A model generated the notes under the pieces. The model did not search any database and was not told the DNA's origin. It saw only the letters and a program-made list of their open reading frames with translations. 28,586 bases of DNA, taken from the NCBI GenBank assembly GCA_045658645.1, contig JAZOVJ010000027.1:1-28586 (forward strand). Direction: 5' to 3'. The stretch is from UBA1738 sp045658645 (GTDB lineage Bacteria; Bacillota; Clostridia; UBA1381). Numbering within the stretch: position 1 is the stretch's first letter; the number at the start of each line of letters is the position of its first letter. Position numbers and translations under genes: made by a program. Positions 1-7,216 of the stretch are shown here, one piece after another.

Positions 1-59
1 GTGGCTCAAAGAAAAGTACTCCGTTTGCTGCTCAGACAGCAGCAGAAACAGCAGCAAAG
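1..59 (+). repeat. Exact 59-base copy of an internal rpsK segment
   Basis: Bases 1-59 are identical to 686-744 inside rpsK and in the same orientation; identity stops at base 60 (a here, g at 745). The S11 reading frame runs through the copy from base 3 and then enters unrelated sequence, stopping near base 107. The gene usually found just upstream of rpsM (rpmJ) is absent from bases 60-138. A true partial duplication and an assembly join at a contig edge are both possible; I favour an artefact. Confidence 0.9.
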
Positions 60-138
60 ATGCGGATGCCGCAAGATGCGGAGCGGATGCTGCTTATAAT
101 ATAAAAATTGTGAGATTTATACTAGTGGAGGTGTAATA

Positions 139-507
139 ATGGCTAGAATAGCAGGTGTTGACTTACCAAGAGAAAAAAGAGTTGAAATCGGTTTGACTTA
201 TATCTACGGTATCGGTCTAAAGACATCACAGAAACTACTCAGGGAAAACAATATTAACCCTGATACAAGAGTTAAGGATTTAACTGAAGACGAAGTTAAT
301 AAGCTAAGAGAAGCAATTGGCGAAAACTACACTGTTGAAGGTGAGTTGAAGACACAGATTTCTCTTGACATTAAGAGACTTATGGAAATTGGTTGTTACA
401 GAGGTGTTCGTCACAGAAAGGGTCTTCCTGTACGTGGACAGAACACAAAGAACAACGCAAGAACAAGAAAAGGTCCAGCCAGAACAATGGCTAATAAAAA
501 GAAGTAA
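139..507 (+). CDS. rpsM: Small ribosomal subunit protein S13 (uS13)
   Basis: Protein of the 30S head that contacts the P-site tRNA and the 50S subunit through intersubunit bridges. The 122-residue product has the typical length, begins MARIAGVDLPREKR, carries the helix-hairpin-helix-like stretch IYGIGLKTSQKLL, and ends in the basic tail with GLPVRGQNTKNNARTRKG that reaches the decoding region. A GGAGGTG ribosome-binding site at 127-133 fixes the start. First gene of the alpha operon here; rpsK follows after 15 bases. The expected upstream neighbours (infA, rpmJ) are not seen, because the window begins 138 bases upstream in suspicious sequence. Identification is very secure. Confidence 0.98.
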   Translation: MARIAGVDLPREKRVEIGLTYIYGIGLKTSQKLLRENNINPDTRVKDLTEDEVNKLREAIGENYTVEGELKTQISLDIKRLMEIGCYRGVRHRKGLPVRGQNTKNNARTRKGPARTMANKKK

Positions 508-522
508 AGGAGGTACTAAGCA

Positions 523-918
523 ATGGCTAAAGTGGCAAAGAGAACTACACGTGCTAAGCGTGTTAAGAAGAACATTGAAAAGGGAGCAGCTCATATTCGC
601 TCAACTTTCAATAACACAATCGTTACTATCACTGACGTAAACGGTAACGCACTTTCTTGGGCATCAGCTGGTGGCTTAGGCTTCCGTGGCTCAAAGAAAA
701 GTACTCCGTTTGCTGCTCAGACAGCAGCAGAAACAGCAGCAAAGGCTGCTATGGAGCACGGACTCAAAACTGTTGAAGTTTACGTAAAGGGTCCTGGTGC
801 AGGTCGTGAAGCTGCAATCCGTGCACTTCAGGCTGCAGGTCTTGAGGTTACAATGATTAAGGACGTAACTCCAATTCCTCACAACGGCTGCAGACCGCCT
901 AAGAGAAGAAGAGTCTGA
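523..918 (+). CDS. rpsK: Small ribosomal subunit protein S11 (uS11)
   Basis: 30S platform protein near the E site and the Shine-Dalgarno helix. The 131-residue product has a basic N-terminal extension, the IRSTFNNTIVTITD core near residue 27, the GSKKSTPFAAQ motif, and the usual C-terminus with HNGCRPPKRRRV. The ribosome-binding site AAAGGAGGT directly follows the rpsM stop codon, so the two genes are probably translated in sequence from one mRNA. Part of this gene (686-744) is duplicated at the window's left edge. rpsD follows after 38 bases. Confidence 0.98.
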   Translation: MAKVAKRTTRAKRVKKNIEKGAAHIRSTFNNTIVTITDVNGNALSWASAGGLGFRGSKKSTPFAAQTAAETAAKAAMEHGLKTVEVYVKGPGAGREAAIRALQAAGLEVTMIKDVTPIPHNGCRPPKRRRV

Positions 919-956
919 TTTATCATTGTAATTAAGAGTAAAAGGAGGAAATTAAG

Positions 957-1550
957 ATGGCTAGAAATATGCAACCAATTCTAAAGAGATGCAGAACTTT
1001 AGGAATTGAGCCTGCTGTTTTGGGTGTTCACAAGTCTTCAAAGATGAACCCAAACAAGAGCAGAAAGAAGCAGTCCGAGTATGGTTTGCAGTTAAATGAA
1101 AAGCAGAAGGTTAAGTTTATATACGGCGTATTGGAGAAGCAGTTCAGAAAGTACTACGTAATGGCTACCAAGAAGCACGGAATCACAGGTGAAGAACTAC
1201 TATCAATCCTTGAAACAAGACTTGATAACGTAGTTTTCAGATTAGGACTTGCTAACACAAGAAGAGAAGCAAGACAGATCGTAAATCACGGTCACATTCT
1301 TGTAAACGGCAAAAAAGTTGACATTCCGTCATATATCGTAAAGACTGGTGACACAATTGCACTTCGCGAGAAGAGCAAGGCTTCACAGAGAATGAAGGAT
1401 ATCGCTGAAGCGAATGCTTCAAGAGCTGTACCGAAGTGGTTAGACATGGATAAGAATGCGCAGGCTGGTAAGGTTATTGCGCTTCCTACACGTGAAGACA
1501 TCGATTACGAAGTTGAGGAACATCTAATCGTCGAGTTGTATTCTAAGTAA
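957..1550 (+). CDS. rpsD: Small ribosomal subunit protein S4 (uS4)
   Basis: Primary 16S rRNA-binding protein that nucleates 30S assembly; in several bacteria it also represses its own operon. The 197-residue product has the N-terminal S4 domain and, at about residues 85-150, the S4 RNA-binding fold with LETRLDNVVFRLGLA and RQIVNHGHILVNGKKVDIPSY. It lacks the four N-terminal zinc-binding cysteines (only one Cys near residue 12), so it is the zinc-independent form. AAAGGAGG precedes the start. Its place between rpsK and rpoA matches Clostridia, while Bacillus subtilis carries rpsD elsewhere. Whether it autoregulates here cannot be told. Confidence 0.97.
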   Translation: MARNMQPILKRCRTLGIEPAVLGVHKSSKMNPNKSRKKQSEYGLQLNEKQKVKFIYGVLEKQFRKYYVMATKKHGITGEELLSILETRLDNVVFRLGLANTRREARQIVNHGHILVNGKKVDIPSYIVKTGDTIALREKSKASQRMKDIAEANASRAVPKWLDMDKNAQAGKVIALPTREDIDYEVEEHLIVELYSK

Positions 1551-1612
1551 TAAATGTTTTCACCCTCGGTAAGTGGATAAATACTTGAATATGTGAAGGA
1601 GGGTTCAATACG

Positions 1613-2557
1613 ATGATAGAAATGGAAAAACCCAATATAGAATGTAAGGTATTGACAGGAGATTACGGTGAGTTCGTAGTTACACCATTAGAACGTGGAT
1701 ATGCAACTACAATCGGTAACTCACTTCGCAGAATTTTGCTTTCATCACTTCCTGGTGCTGCGGCAACTTCTGTAAAGATTGACGGCGTACAGCATGAATT
1801 TTCAACAGTACCCGGCGTTAAAGAAGATGTTACAGAAATTATAATGAACATCAAAAAGCTTGCAATTAAATTACATTCTGATTCACCAAAGACAGTTGTT
1901 ATTGAAGCAAAGGGTGCCGGTGAAGTTACAGCTGCAGACATCAAGGCTGACGCTGAAGTTGAAATCTTCAATCCGGAACTTCATATTGCAACTCTTAATG
2001 AGGATGCAAGACTATATATGGAAATCACTATTGCTAAGGGAAGAGGATATGTTTCTGCAGAAAAGAACAAGCAGATGATGCAGCCACCGGTTGGCGTTAT
2101 TCCTGTAGATTCAATCTTCACACCTGTTAAAAAGGTGAACTATACTGTTGAAAATACGCGTGTAGGAAGCAACACAGACAGAGAAAAGCTGACTGTTGAA
2201 GTTACTACAAATGCGACAACAAAGCCTGATGAGGCTGTAAGTTTAGCAGCAAAGATTATGAACGACCTTTTGGTACTTTTCGTTGATTTGTCAGAAGAGG
2301 CAAAGAATACTGAAATAGTACGTGAAAAGGAAGAAAGCCAGAAGGTAAAGGTTCTTGAAATGACTATTGAAGACCTTGACCTATCAGTTCGTTCATACAA
2401 TTGTTTAAAGCGTGCAGGTATCAACACTGTTGAAGACCTTGCAAACAAGTCAGAAGAGGAAATGATGAAAGTCAGAAACCTTGGAAGAAAGTCGCTTGAC
2501 GAAGTTAAGCAGAAGCTACACGCTTTAGACCTTGCTCTAAAAGAAGAAGAAGACTAA
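1613..2557 (+). CDS. rpoA: RNA polymerase alpha subunit
   Basis: Alpha dimer scaffolds assembly of the beta and beta-prime subunits, and its C-terminal domain contacts UP elements and activators. The 314-residue product has the usual length: an N-terminal domain with GYATTIGNSLRRILLSS (about residues 28-44), a flexible acidic linker near 235-245, and a C-terminal domain with LDLSVRSYNCLKRAGI and VRNLGRKSLDEVKQKL, which hold the DNA-contacting Arg, Asn and Gly residues. AAGGAGGG at 1596-1603 sits 9 bases before the ATG; a second ATG lies three codons later but is too far from that site. The 62-base gap before it holds nothing beyond the ribosome-binding site. Confidence 0.98.
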   Translation: MIEMEKPNIECKVLTGDYGEFVVTPLERGYATTIGNSLRRILLSSLPGAAATSVKIDGVQHEFSTVPGVKEDVTEIIMNIKKLAIKLHSDSPKTVVIEAKGAGEVTAADIKADAEVEIFNPELHIATLNEDARLYMEITIAKGRGYVSAEKNKQMMQPPVGVIPVDSIFTPVKKVNYTVENTRVGSNTDREKLTVEVTTNATTKPDEAVSLAAKIMNDLLVLFVDLSEEAKNTEIVREKEESQKVKVLEMTIEDLDLSVRSYNCLKRAGINTVEDLANKSEEEMMKVRNLGRKSLDEVKQKLHALDLALKEEED

Positions 2558-2587
2558 TATTGCCGGATAGAAAAGGAGGAATTGTTA

Positions 2588-2926
2588 ATGGGTACAAGAA
2601 AATTAAATCTTCCTACAGACCAGAGAATGGCACTTTTGAGAAACTTGGTAACAAGCTTTCTTGAAAACGGAAGAGTTGAAACAACATTAACAAGAGCTAA
2701 AGAAGCTCAGAGTTTGGCTGAAAAGATGATTACTCTTGGTAAGACAAACACATTGCACTCTCGCCGTCAGGCATTGGAGTTTATCACAAAGGAAGACGTA
2801 GTAACAAAGCTCTTCGCTGAAATTGCTCCTAAGTATGCTGATAGAAACGGTGGCTATACAAGAATTATGCAGACAGGCCCACGCCGTGGTGACGCTGCTC
2901 CAATGGCTATTCTTGAGTTAGTGTAA
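2588..2926 (+). CDS. rplQ: Large ribosomal subunit protein L17 (bL17)
   Basis: 50S protein near the peptide exit tunnel. The product (112 residues) begins MGTRKLNLPTDQRMALLRNL and carries ENGRVETTLTRAKE and the C-terminal RIMQTGPRRGDAAPMAI, all characteristic of L17. A longer reading from a TTG at 2582 is rejected: AAGGAGGA at 2573-2580 would be one base from that TTG but seven from the ATG at 2588. Last gene of the alpha operon, with a strong terminator just downstream. Confidence 0.97.
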   Translation: MGTRKLNLPTDQRMALLRNLVTSFLENGRVETTLTRAKEAQSLAEKMITLGKTNTLHSRRQALEFITKEDVVTKLFAEIAPKYADRNGGYTRIMQTGPRRGDAAPMAILELV

Positions 2927-2937
2927 AAATAAAAATT

Positions 2938-2971
2938 AAACTGCAGACACATTTGTGCCTGCAGTTTTTTT
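2938..2971 (+). terminator. Intrinsic terminator of the ribosomal protein operon
   Basis: AACTGCAG pairs with CTGCAGTT around an ACACATTTGTGC centre that can itself pair, followed by a run of Ts. It lies 11 bases after the rplQ stop. Confidence 0.9.
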
Positions 2972-2975
2972 AAGT

Positions 2976-3008
2976 AAAAGGACATACGATTTTTTCGTAT
3001 GTCCTTTT
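2976..3008. terminator. Second hairpin, probably bidirectional terminator
   Basis: A 14-base perfect stem (AAAAGGACATACGA / TCGTATGTCCTTTT, loop of five Ts). It sits between the convergent rplQ and spore-protein transcripts. Each strand has a moderate T-rich flank, so it may end the minus-strand spore transcript and back up the first terminator. Confidence 0.7.
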
Positions 3009-3042
3009 CGTTTTCCTTTATTGAATCTTTTAAATATCTGAT

Positions 3043-3207
3043 TTAAAAGTCCCGGTATTCTATCATTACAAAATAGGGAAAGTTGTACGACCCGCCGTAT
3101 GCGCCATAAAAATCCGAGCCATTCATAAAAGGAAACACGTAAAGTTTTTTAGCCTTCTTAACATTTTCGTCATCTGATAGTGAAAAGAGGTTTAAAACTT
3201 TAACCAT
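3043..3207 (-). CDS. Small hypothetical protein coupled to the spore protein gene
   Basis: A 54-codon frame opens with ATG two bases after the stop codon of the spore protein gene, so translation is probably coupled; no separate ribosome-binding site is visible. The product starts MVKVLNLFSLSDDEN, has a lysine-rich helix-like part near residues 17-22, then an aromatic and glycine-rich C-terminal half with GAYGGSYNFPYF. No signal peptide or membrane segment is evident, and I do not recognise a family. Position suggests expression with the spore protein in the forespore, but this is inference; the frame could also be fortuitous. It ends 34 bases before a hairpin that could terminate the pair. 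Confidence 0.5.
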   Translation of the reverse strand: MVKVLNLFSLSDDENVKKAKKLYVFPFMNGSDFYGAYGGSYNFPYFVMIEYRDF

Positions 3208-3209
3208 AT

Positions 3210-3401
3210 TTATTTAATTTTGTTTTCGTAGTCTTCAACCATCTTCTTAACCATCTGACCGCCGATTGAACCAGCCTGTCTTGATGTTAGGTCTCCGTTG
3301 TATCCTTGCTTTAGGTTTACGCCAACTTCATTGGCAGCTTCCATCTTGAATCTTTCCATAGCTTCTTTAGCTTCAGGAACATTGATTTTTGATCTTGACA
3401 T
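3210..3401 (-). CDS. Alpha/beta-type small acid-soluble spore protein
   Basis: Forespore protein that coats DNA, holds it in an A-like form and protects it from UV and heat; degraded by the Gpr protease at germination. The 63-residue product carries the family's two conserved blocks: KMEAANEVGVNL with the Gpr-cleavage region, and GYNGDLTSRQAGSIGGQMVKK. The start chosen is the ATG at 3401. A frame extended to an ATG at 3416 exists, but the GGAGGA lying inside that extension is the ribosome-binding site for 3401. A sigma-G type promoter is expected, but I could not identify one with confidence. It shows that the organism can form endospores or descends from one that did. Confidence 0.95.
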   Translation of the reverse strand: MSRSKINVPEAKEAMERFKMEAANEVGVNLKQGYNGDLTSRQAGSIGGQMVKKMVEDYENKIK

Positions 3402-3558
3402 TTTTTCTTCCTCCATACAATTTTGTTTTTAACAATATATCTAAAGTAGCCAATTCTTTCGGCTACAATGGTATTTTGTGATTTTGCCATTAAATTATAA
3501 CTAAAAGATTTTTCCAAAAAAAACGTAATTTTTGACAAAATTTTTGAGGCAAGAAAAG

Positions 3559-3586
3559 AGCCTTACAGAATCTTTTCTGTAAGGCT
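3559..3586 (-). terminator. Terminator overlapping the end of the thymidylate kinase gene
   Basis: AGCCTTACAGAA pairs with TTCTGTAAGGCT around a four-base loop; on the minus strand it is followed by CTCTTTTCTT. The stem contains the stop codon of the kinase gene, so it closes the topoisomerase-glycosyltransferase-kinase operon. Confidence 0.75.
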
Positions 3587-4237
3587 TTTAATTTCATCCT
3601 GTATATCTTCTATTGTACGTATTTCGCCGTTTTCTACACATAAAACGTGTTCCCAACCAAACTTTTCCGATACATACTTAGCGTTTTCGTAGCTTTTCTC
3701 AAGGTATGAAAAATCGCTTTCGTGTATGTCAAGCTTGGCATCGCCCGAAAACTTATTGTCCCGTCCTTCCATAAGCTTCCTGCCGTATTCAGGCGGCATA
3801 TCAAGGAAGATTGTAACGTCAGGCTTTGGGAGTTTATAAAGATTAAACTCAAAATCGAAAAGCCAGTCAAGAAACTTTTCCTTTTCGGCTAAATCTTCGA
3901 TTTTTCCTGCCTGATGTATCATATTGGAAGAAACATATCGGTCTGCTACAATTATAGTGTCAGGGTCAAGAAAGTCCTTTTGCCAGTCGCATCTGAATGA
4001 TGCAAAGCGGTCTGCGGCAAAAAGGGTTGAAGCACAGTATGCATCAACATCGTCCGCAGTTTTTCCAAGTTCGCCTGACAGGTACATTTTCACAAGTGCA
4101 GAGGTCGGACTTTCATATCTTGGGAAAGAAAGCCTACGCACCTTGTAGCCTGATTTTTCTAAATGTGCAGCTAAAAGCTCGGTATGTGTTTGCTTTCCGC
4201 TGGCGTCAACGCCGTCAATTGCGATTAGTTTCCCCAT
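3563..4237 (-). CDS. tmk: Thymidylate kinase family protein (dTMP kinase)
   Basis: Expected to phosphorylate dTMP to dTDP with ATP in the cytosol. The 224-residue product has a P-loop at 9-17 (GVDASGKQT), a base-binding region with FPRYESPTS near 38-46, the DRY motif at 99-101 followed by SSNMIHQ, and a strand ending VTIFLDMPPE. The P-loop is less typical than the usual GIDGAGKS/T, with Gln before Thr, and the protein is slightly long for Tmk, so another deoxynucleotide kinase of the same fold is possible. Its ATG overlaps the stop of the upstream glycosyltransferase gene by one base (TAATG), implying coupled translation. Last gene of a four-gene operon. Confidence 0.85.
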   Translation of the reverse strand: MGKLIAIDGVDASGKQTHTELLAAHLEKSGYKVRRLSFPRYESPTSALVKMYLSGELGKTADDVDAYCASTLFAADRFASFRCDWQKDFLDPDTIIVADRYVSSNMIHQAGKIEDLAEKEKFLDWLFDFEFNLYKLPKPDVTIFLDMPPEYGRKLMEGRDNKFSGDAKLDIHESDFSYLEKSYENAKYVSEKFGWEHVLCVENGEIRTIEDIQDEIKSLTEKIL

Positions 4238-4980
4238 TATTCCTCGTCCTCTCTGTAGCGTTTTCCTTTAAAAATTACTGTAAGTGCAAATTTTGGAAGT
4301 GCCAGCATGCGGAAGAAACGCTTTGGTTCTTTTATCAGGCGGTATAGCCATTCAAAGCCTAAATCGCACCAGATTTCAGGTGCTCGCTCTGCTGTTCCTG
4401 CAAGAACGTCCAAAGTTCCGCCAACGCCCATCATAACGTGGCAGTTAAGCTTTGAACGGTTTTCAAAAATCCAGTTTTCCTGCTTTGGAGCGCCAAGGCA
4501 AACAAAAACCAAATCAGCACCGCTTTGGTTTATGTCGTCAATAATTGAGTCATTTTCTTCGGGAGTAAAATATCCGTCACGCATTCCTACAATATTTAAA
4601 AGCGGGTATTCCTGCTTCAAGTTTTCCGCAGCCATTTCTGCAACGCCGGGCTTTCCGCCGAAAAGATAAAGTCTGTGTCCTGACTGTGAAATTTTATCAA
4701 GAACACCGCAGGAAACATCAAAGCCTGCAACACGTTCAGGAACGGAATTTCCAAGAATTTTTGATGCATACACAACGCCGATTCCGTCAGCGGTTAAAAG
4801 GTCAGCAGAATTCAAAATCCCACAGAAATTTTCGTCTTTGTATGCCATCAAAATTATTTCGGAATTTGGAGTAAATACTGTATGATTTCCAGGCTCGTTA
4901 AGCATTTTCATAATGCGTTCCACAGCCTCGTCATAATTAACTTTATCCACGTTTACCCCTAAAATATTAGTCTTTTCCAT
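4237..4980 (-). CDS. WecG/TagA/CpsF-family glycosyltransferase
   Basis: The family (GT26) transfers N-acetylmannosamine or a similar sugar onto a lipid-linked sugar at the inner face of the membrane, in teichoic acid linkage or polysaccharide synthesis. The 247-residue product shows the family order: TPNSEIILMA (near 34), TADGIGVVYA, RVAGFD, LFGGKPG, GAPKQENW, and the C-terminal block with GGTLDVLAGTAERAPEIW and LGFEWLYRLIKEP. An ATG at 4992 is also in frame and overlaps the parC-like stop, but the GGAGG just after it is placed correctly for the ATG at 4980. The acceptor cannot be told; no other wall-polysaccharide gene is nearby. Confidence 0.92.
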   Translation of the reverse strand: MEKTNILGVNVDKVNYDEAVERIMKMLNEPGNHTVFTPNSEIILMAYKDENFCGILNSADLLTADGIGVVYASKILGNSVPERVAGFDVSCGVLDKISQSGHRLYLFGGKPGVAEMAAENLKQEYPLLNIVGMRDGYFTPEENDSIIDDINQSGADLVFVCLGAPKQENWIFENRSKLNCHVMMGVGGTLDVLAGTAERAPEIWCDLGFEWLYRLIKEPKRFFRMLALPKFALTVIFKGKRYREDEE

Positions 4981-4991
4981 AAATACCTCCA

Positions 4992-7202
4992 TTAAAACAA
5001 TGAAATTTGTGTATCCTCGCTTCGAAGGAATGAACCTGCGGCAGGAATATTTCTTGCTTTGTAATGTTTTATGTTATCGAGTCCGCTCTCGGTTGCAAGA
5101 CAAGCACGAACAAGCTTTGCGCCCTTTTTGGTCATCTTCATAACCTGAACACCTTGGGTTGATTTTGTAGACTTTAACGGAATCAGTGCGGTGTCTACCG
5201 AAATCACCTTGTTATTGTCAGCAAATGCCACAATGTCGGTGTCCTCTAAAAGACGTATGATACTGCATATTTCGGACTTATCCGAATATGCATTGATAAG
5301 TTTTTTACGGTTTGATTTTGTCTGGTAGTTTTCAAGCTCTACCTTTGCCATTTTACCGTTTGCAAATGCAAACAGAACGAAACCTGAATATGTGTCGCAA
5401 GCAACGGCATAAAGGAATTTTTCGCCCGCTTCGAAGCCTAAAAGACCAGGTACGTATTCACCAAGGCTGCTTACCTTTGAGTCAGGAATGTCATAAGCAT
5501 AAGCCTTATATACTGTGGCTTTATCGGTAAAGAACATAAGCTCGCACTTGTTTGAGGTTTCGATTGTCTGAATAACCTCGTCACCCTCTTTCAGCTTATG
5601 CTCGGATGTGGTTGAACGAAGTGAAACAGCAGAAACCTTTTTAACGTATCCGTCACGGGTCACAAACAGTGTAAGAGGGTAGTCGTCAATGAAGTTAGAC
5701 TCATTATATTCCGCAACTTCTGCATTTTCAATAATCTTTGTTTTTCTTTCCTTGCCGTACTTTTTAGCTATTGCATCAAGCTGTTTTGCAATAAGCTTTT
5801 TGATTTCCTTGTCACTTGAAATTATTCGGTTAAGCTCATCAATTTCTTCAATCAAGCGCTCAATTTCGGCAGTACGGTTTAAAATGTATTCCTTATTTAA
5901 ATTACGAAGCTTTATTTCCGCGATGTATTCAGCCTGAACCTTGTCGATTGAGAAGCCGGACATCAGGTTAGGGATAACGTCAGATTCCAGCTCTGTGTGG
6001 CGGATAATTGAGATTGCTTTGTCAATATCCATAAGGATTTTCTTAAGACCTGTTAAAAGATGCAGTTTTTCTGACTTTTTATCAATATCAAACTTAAGTG
6101 CATTCTTTATACAGCCCATACGGAAGTTGACCCACTCACCGATTATATCACGAACGCCCAAAACTCTTGGAATGTTGTCAATCAGGATATTGAAGTTGCA
6201 GGCGAAGCTGTCCTCTAAAGGTGTCAGCTTATAAAGCTTAAGCATCAAAGCGTCAGGGTCGGTGCCTCGCTTTAAGTCAAATGTCAGTTTAAAGCCATTA
6301 AGACCGGTTTCGTCACGGGCATCGGAAATTTCCTTTAGCTTATTTGCTTTAACCAGCTCCATAACTTTTGAAAGTATTGCTTCAACGGTAGTTGAGTATG
6401 GAATTTCCTTTATTTCAATACAGTTATTTTCCTTGTCGTATTCATAAACGGCACGCATTTTGAAACTGCCTCTGCCTGTTTCATAAATTTCGCGCATCTG
6501 GTCCTGATTATATAGAAGTTCAGCACCCAAAGGGAAGTCCGGCGCAGGCATAAGCTCCAGTATGTCACACTTTGGATTCTTCATATAGGCAATAGTTGCG
6601 GCGCAAACTTCCTTTAGGTTAAAGGAGCAGATGTTACTTGCCATACCAACCGCAATTCCCTGATTAGGGTTAACCAGAATGTTCGGGAAGGAAACGGGAA
6701 GAAGCGTCGGCTCCTGCATTTCGCCGTCATAGTTATCAACAAACTTTACAGTGTTCTTGTTTATGTCGCCAAAAAGCTCCTGACAGATTGGTGCAAGACG
6801 CACCTCTGTGTAACGTGATGCAGCATACGCCATATCACGTGAATACTGCTTACCGAAGTTACCCTGAGAATCCACAAGGGGATGCAAAAGAGCTTCGTTG
6901 CCTTCAGTTAAGCGTACCATTGTTTCATAGATAGCACTGTCGCCGTGTGGGTTTAATTTCATTGTCTGTCCCACAACGTTTGCGGATTTTGTCAGCTTCC
7001 CGCCTAAAAGCCCCATCTTATACATGGTATAAAGAAGCTTTCTGTGTGCAGGTTTTAAGCCGTCAATTTCCGGAATGGCACGGGACACTATTACGCTCAT
7101 TGCATAAGGCATATAGTTCTTTTCAAGAGTATCTGTAATAAGCTCTTCGGCGATCGGTGCCGGAATGTAGCTTTCTTCAATTTGTTTTTTCTTTTTAGCC
7201 AA
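4992..7202 (-). CDS. parC: Type IIA topoisomerase subunit A (ParC-like)
   Basis: DNA-cleaving subunit of a topoisomerase IV-like enzyme that decatenates and relaxes DNA. Length 736. The N-terminal breakage-reunion domain has DGLKPAHRKLLY, NPHGDSAIYETMVRLTE (86-100) and the active-site tyrosine Y131 in SRYTEVRL; a coiled-coil-like segment with IERLIEEIDELNR lies around 450, and the C-terminal part is a beta-propeller-like region. The GyrA box (QRRGGKG type) is not seen, which argues for ParC over GyrA. The start is TTG at 7202, 8 bases from GGAGGT at 7211-7216; that site overlaps the stop region of the partner subunit gene. It follows the parE-like gene by 14 bases. Confidence 0.9.
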   Translation of the reverse strand: MAKKKKQIEESYIPAPIAEELITDTLEKNYMPYAMSVIVSRAIPEIDGLKPAHRKLLYTMYKMGLLGGKLTKSANVVGQTMKLNPHGDSAIYETMVRLTEGNEALLHPLVDSQGNFGKQYSRDMAYAASRYTEVRLAPICQELFGDINKNTVKFVDNYDGEMQEPTLLPVSFPNILVNPNQGIAVGMASNICSFNLKEVCAATIAYMKNPKCDILELMPAPDFPLGAELLYNQDQMREIYETGRGSFKMRAVYEYDKENNCIEIKEIPYSTTVEAILSKVMELVKANKLKEISDARDETGLNGFKLTFDLKRGTDPDALMLKLYKLTPLEDSFACNFNILIDNIPRVLGVRDIIGEWVNFRMGCIKNALKFDIDKKSEKLHLLTGLKKILMDIDKAISIIRHTELESDVIPNLMSGFSIDKVQAEYIAEIKLRNLNKEYILNRTAEIERLIEEIDELNRIISSDKEIKKLIAKQLDAIAKKYGKERKTKIIENAEVAEYNESNFIDDYPLTLFVTRDGYVKKVSAVSLRSTTSEHKLKEGDEVIQTIETSNKCELMFFTDKATVYKAYAYDIPDSKVSSLGEYVPGLLGFEAGEKFLYAVACDTYSGFVLFAFANGKMAKVELENYQTKSNRKKLINAYSDKSEICSIIRLLEDTDIVAFADNNKVISVDTALIPLKSTKSTQGVQVMKMTKKGAKLVRACLATESGLDNIKHYKARNIPAAGSFLRSEDTQISLF

Positions 7203-7216
7203 AATCCGTCACCTCC

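Noticed and set aside
304..640. Frames of 91-96 codons overlapping rpsM and rpsK in other frames
   Set aside because: They lie inside two certain ribosomal protein genes and have no ribosome-binding site or recognisable content.
3317..3538. 73-codon frame upstream of and overlapping the spore protein gene
   Set aside because: It is in another frame over the spore protein gene, AT-rich, and lacks a ribosome-binding site; the upstream part is more likely the spore promoter region.
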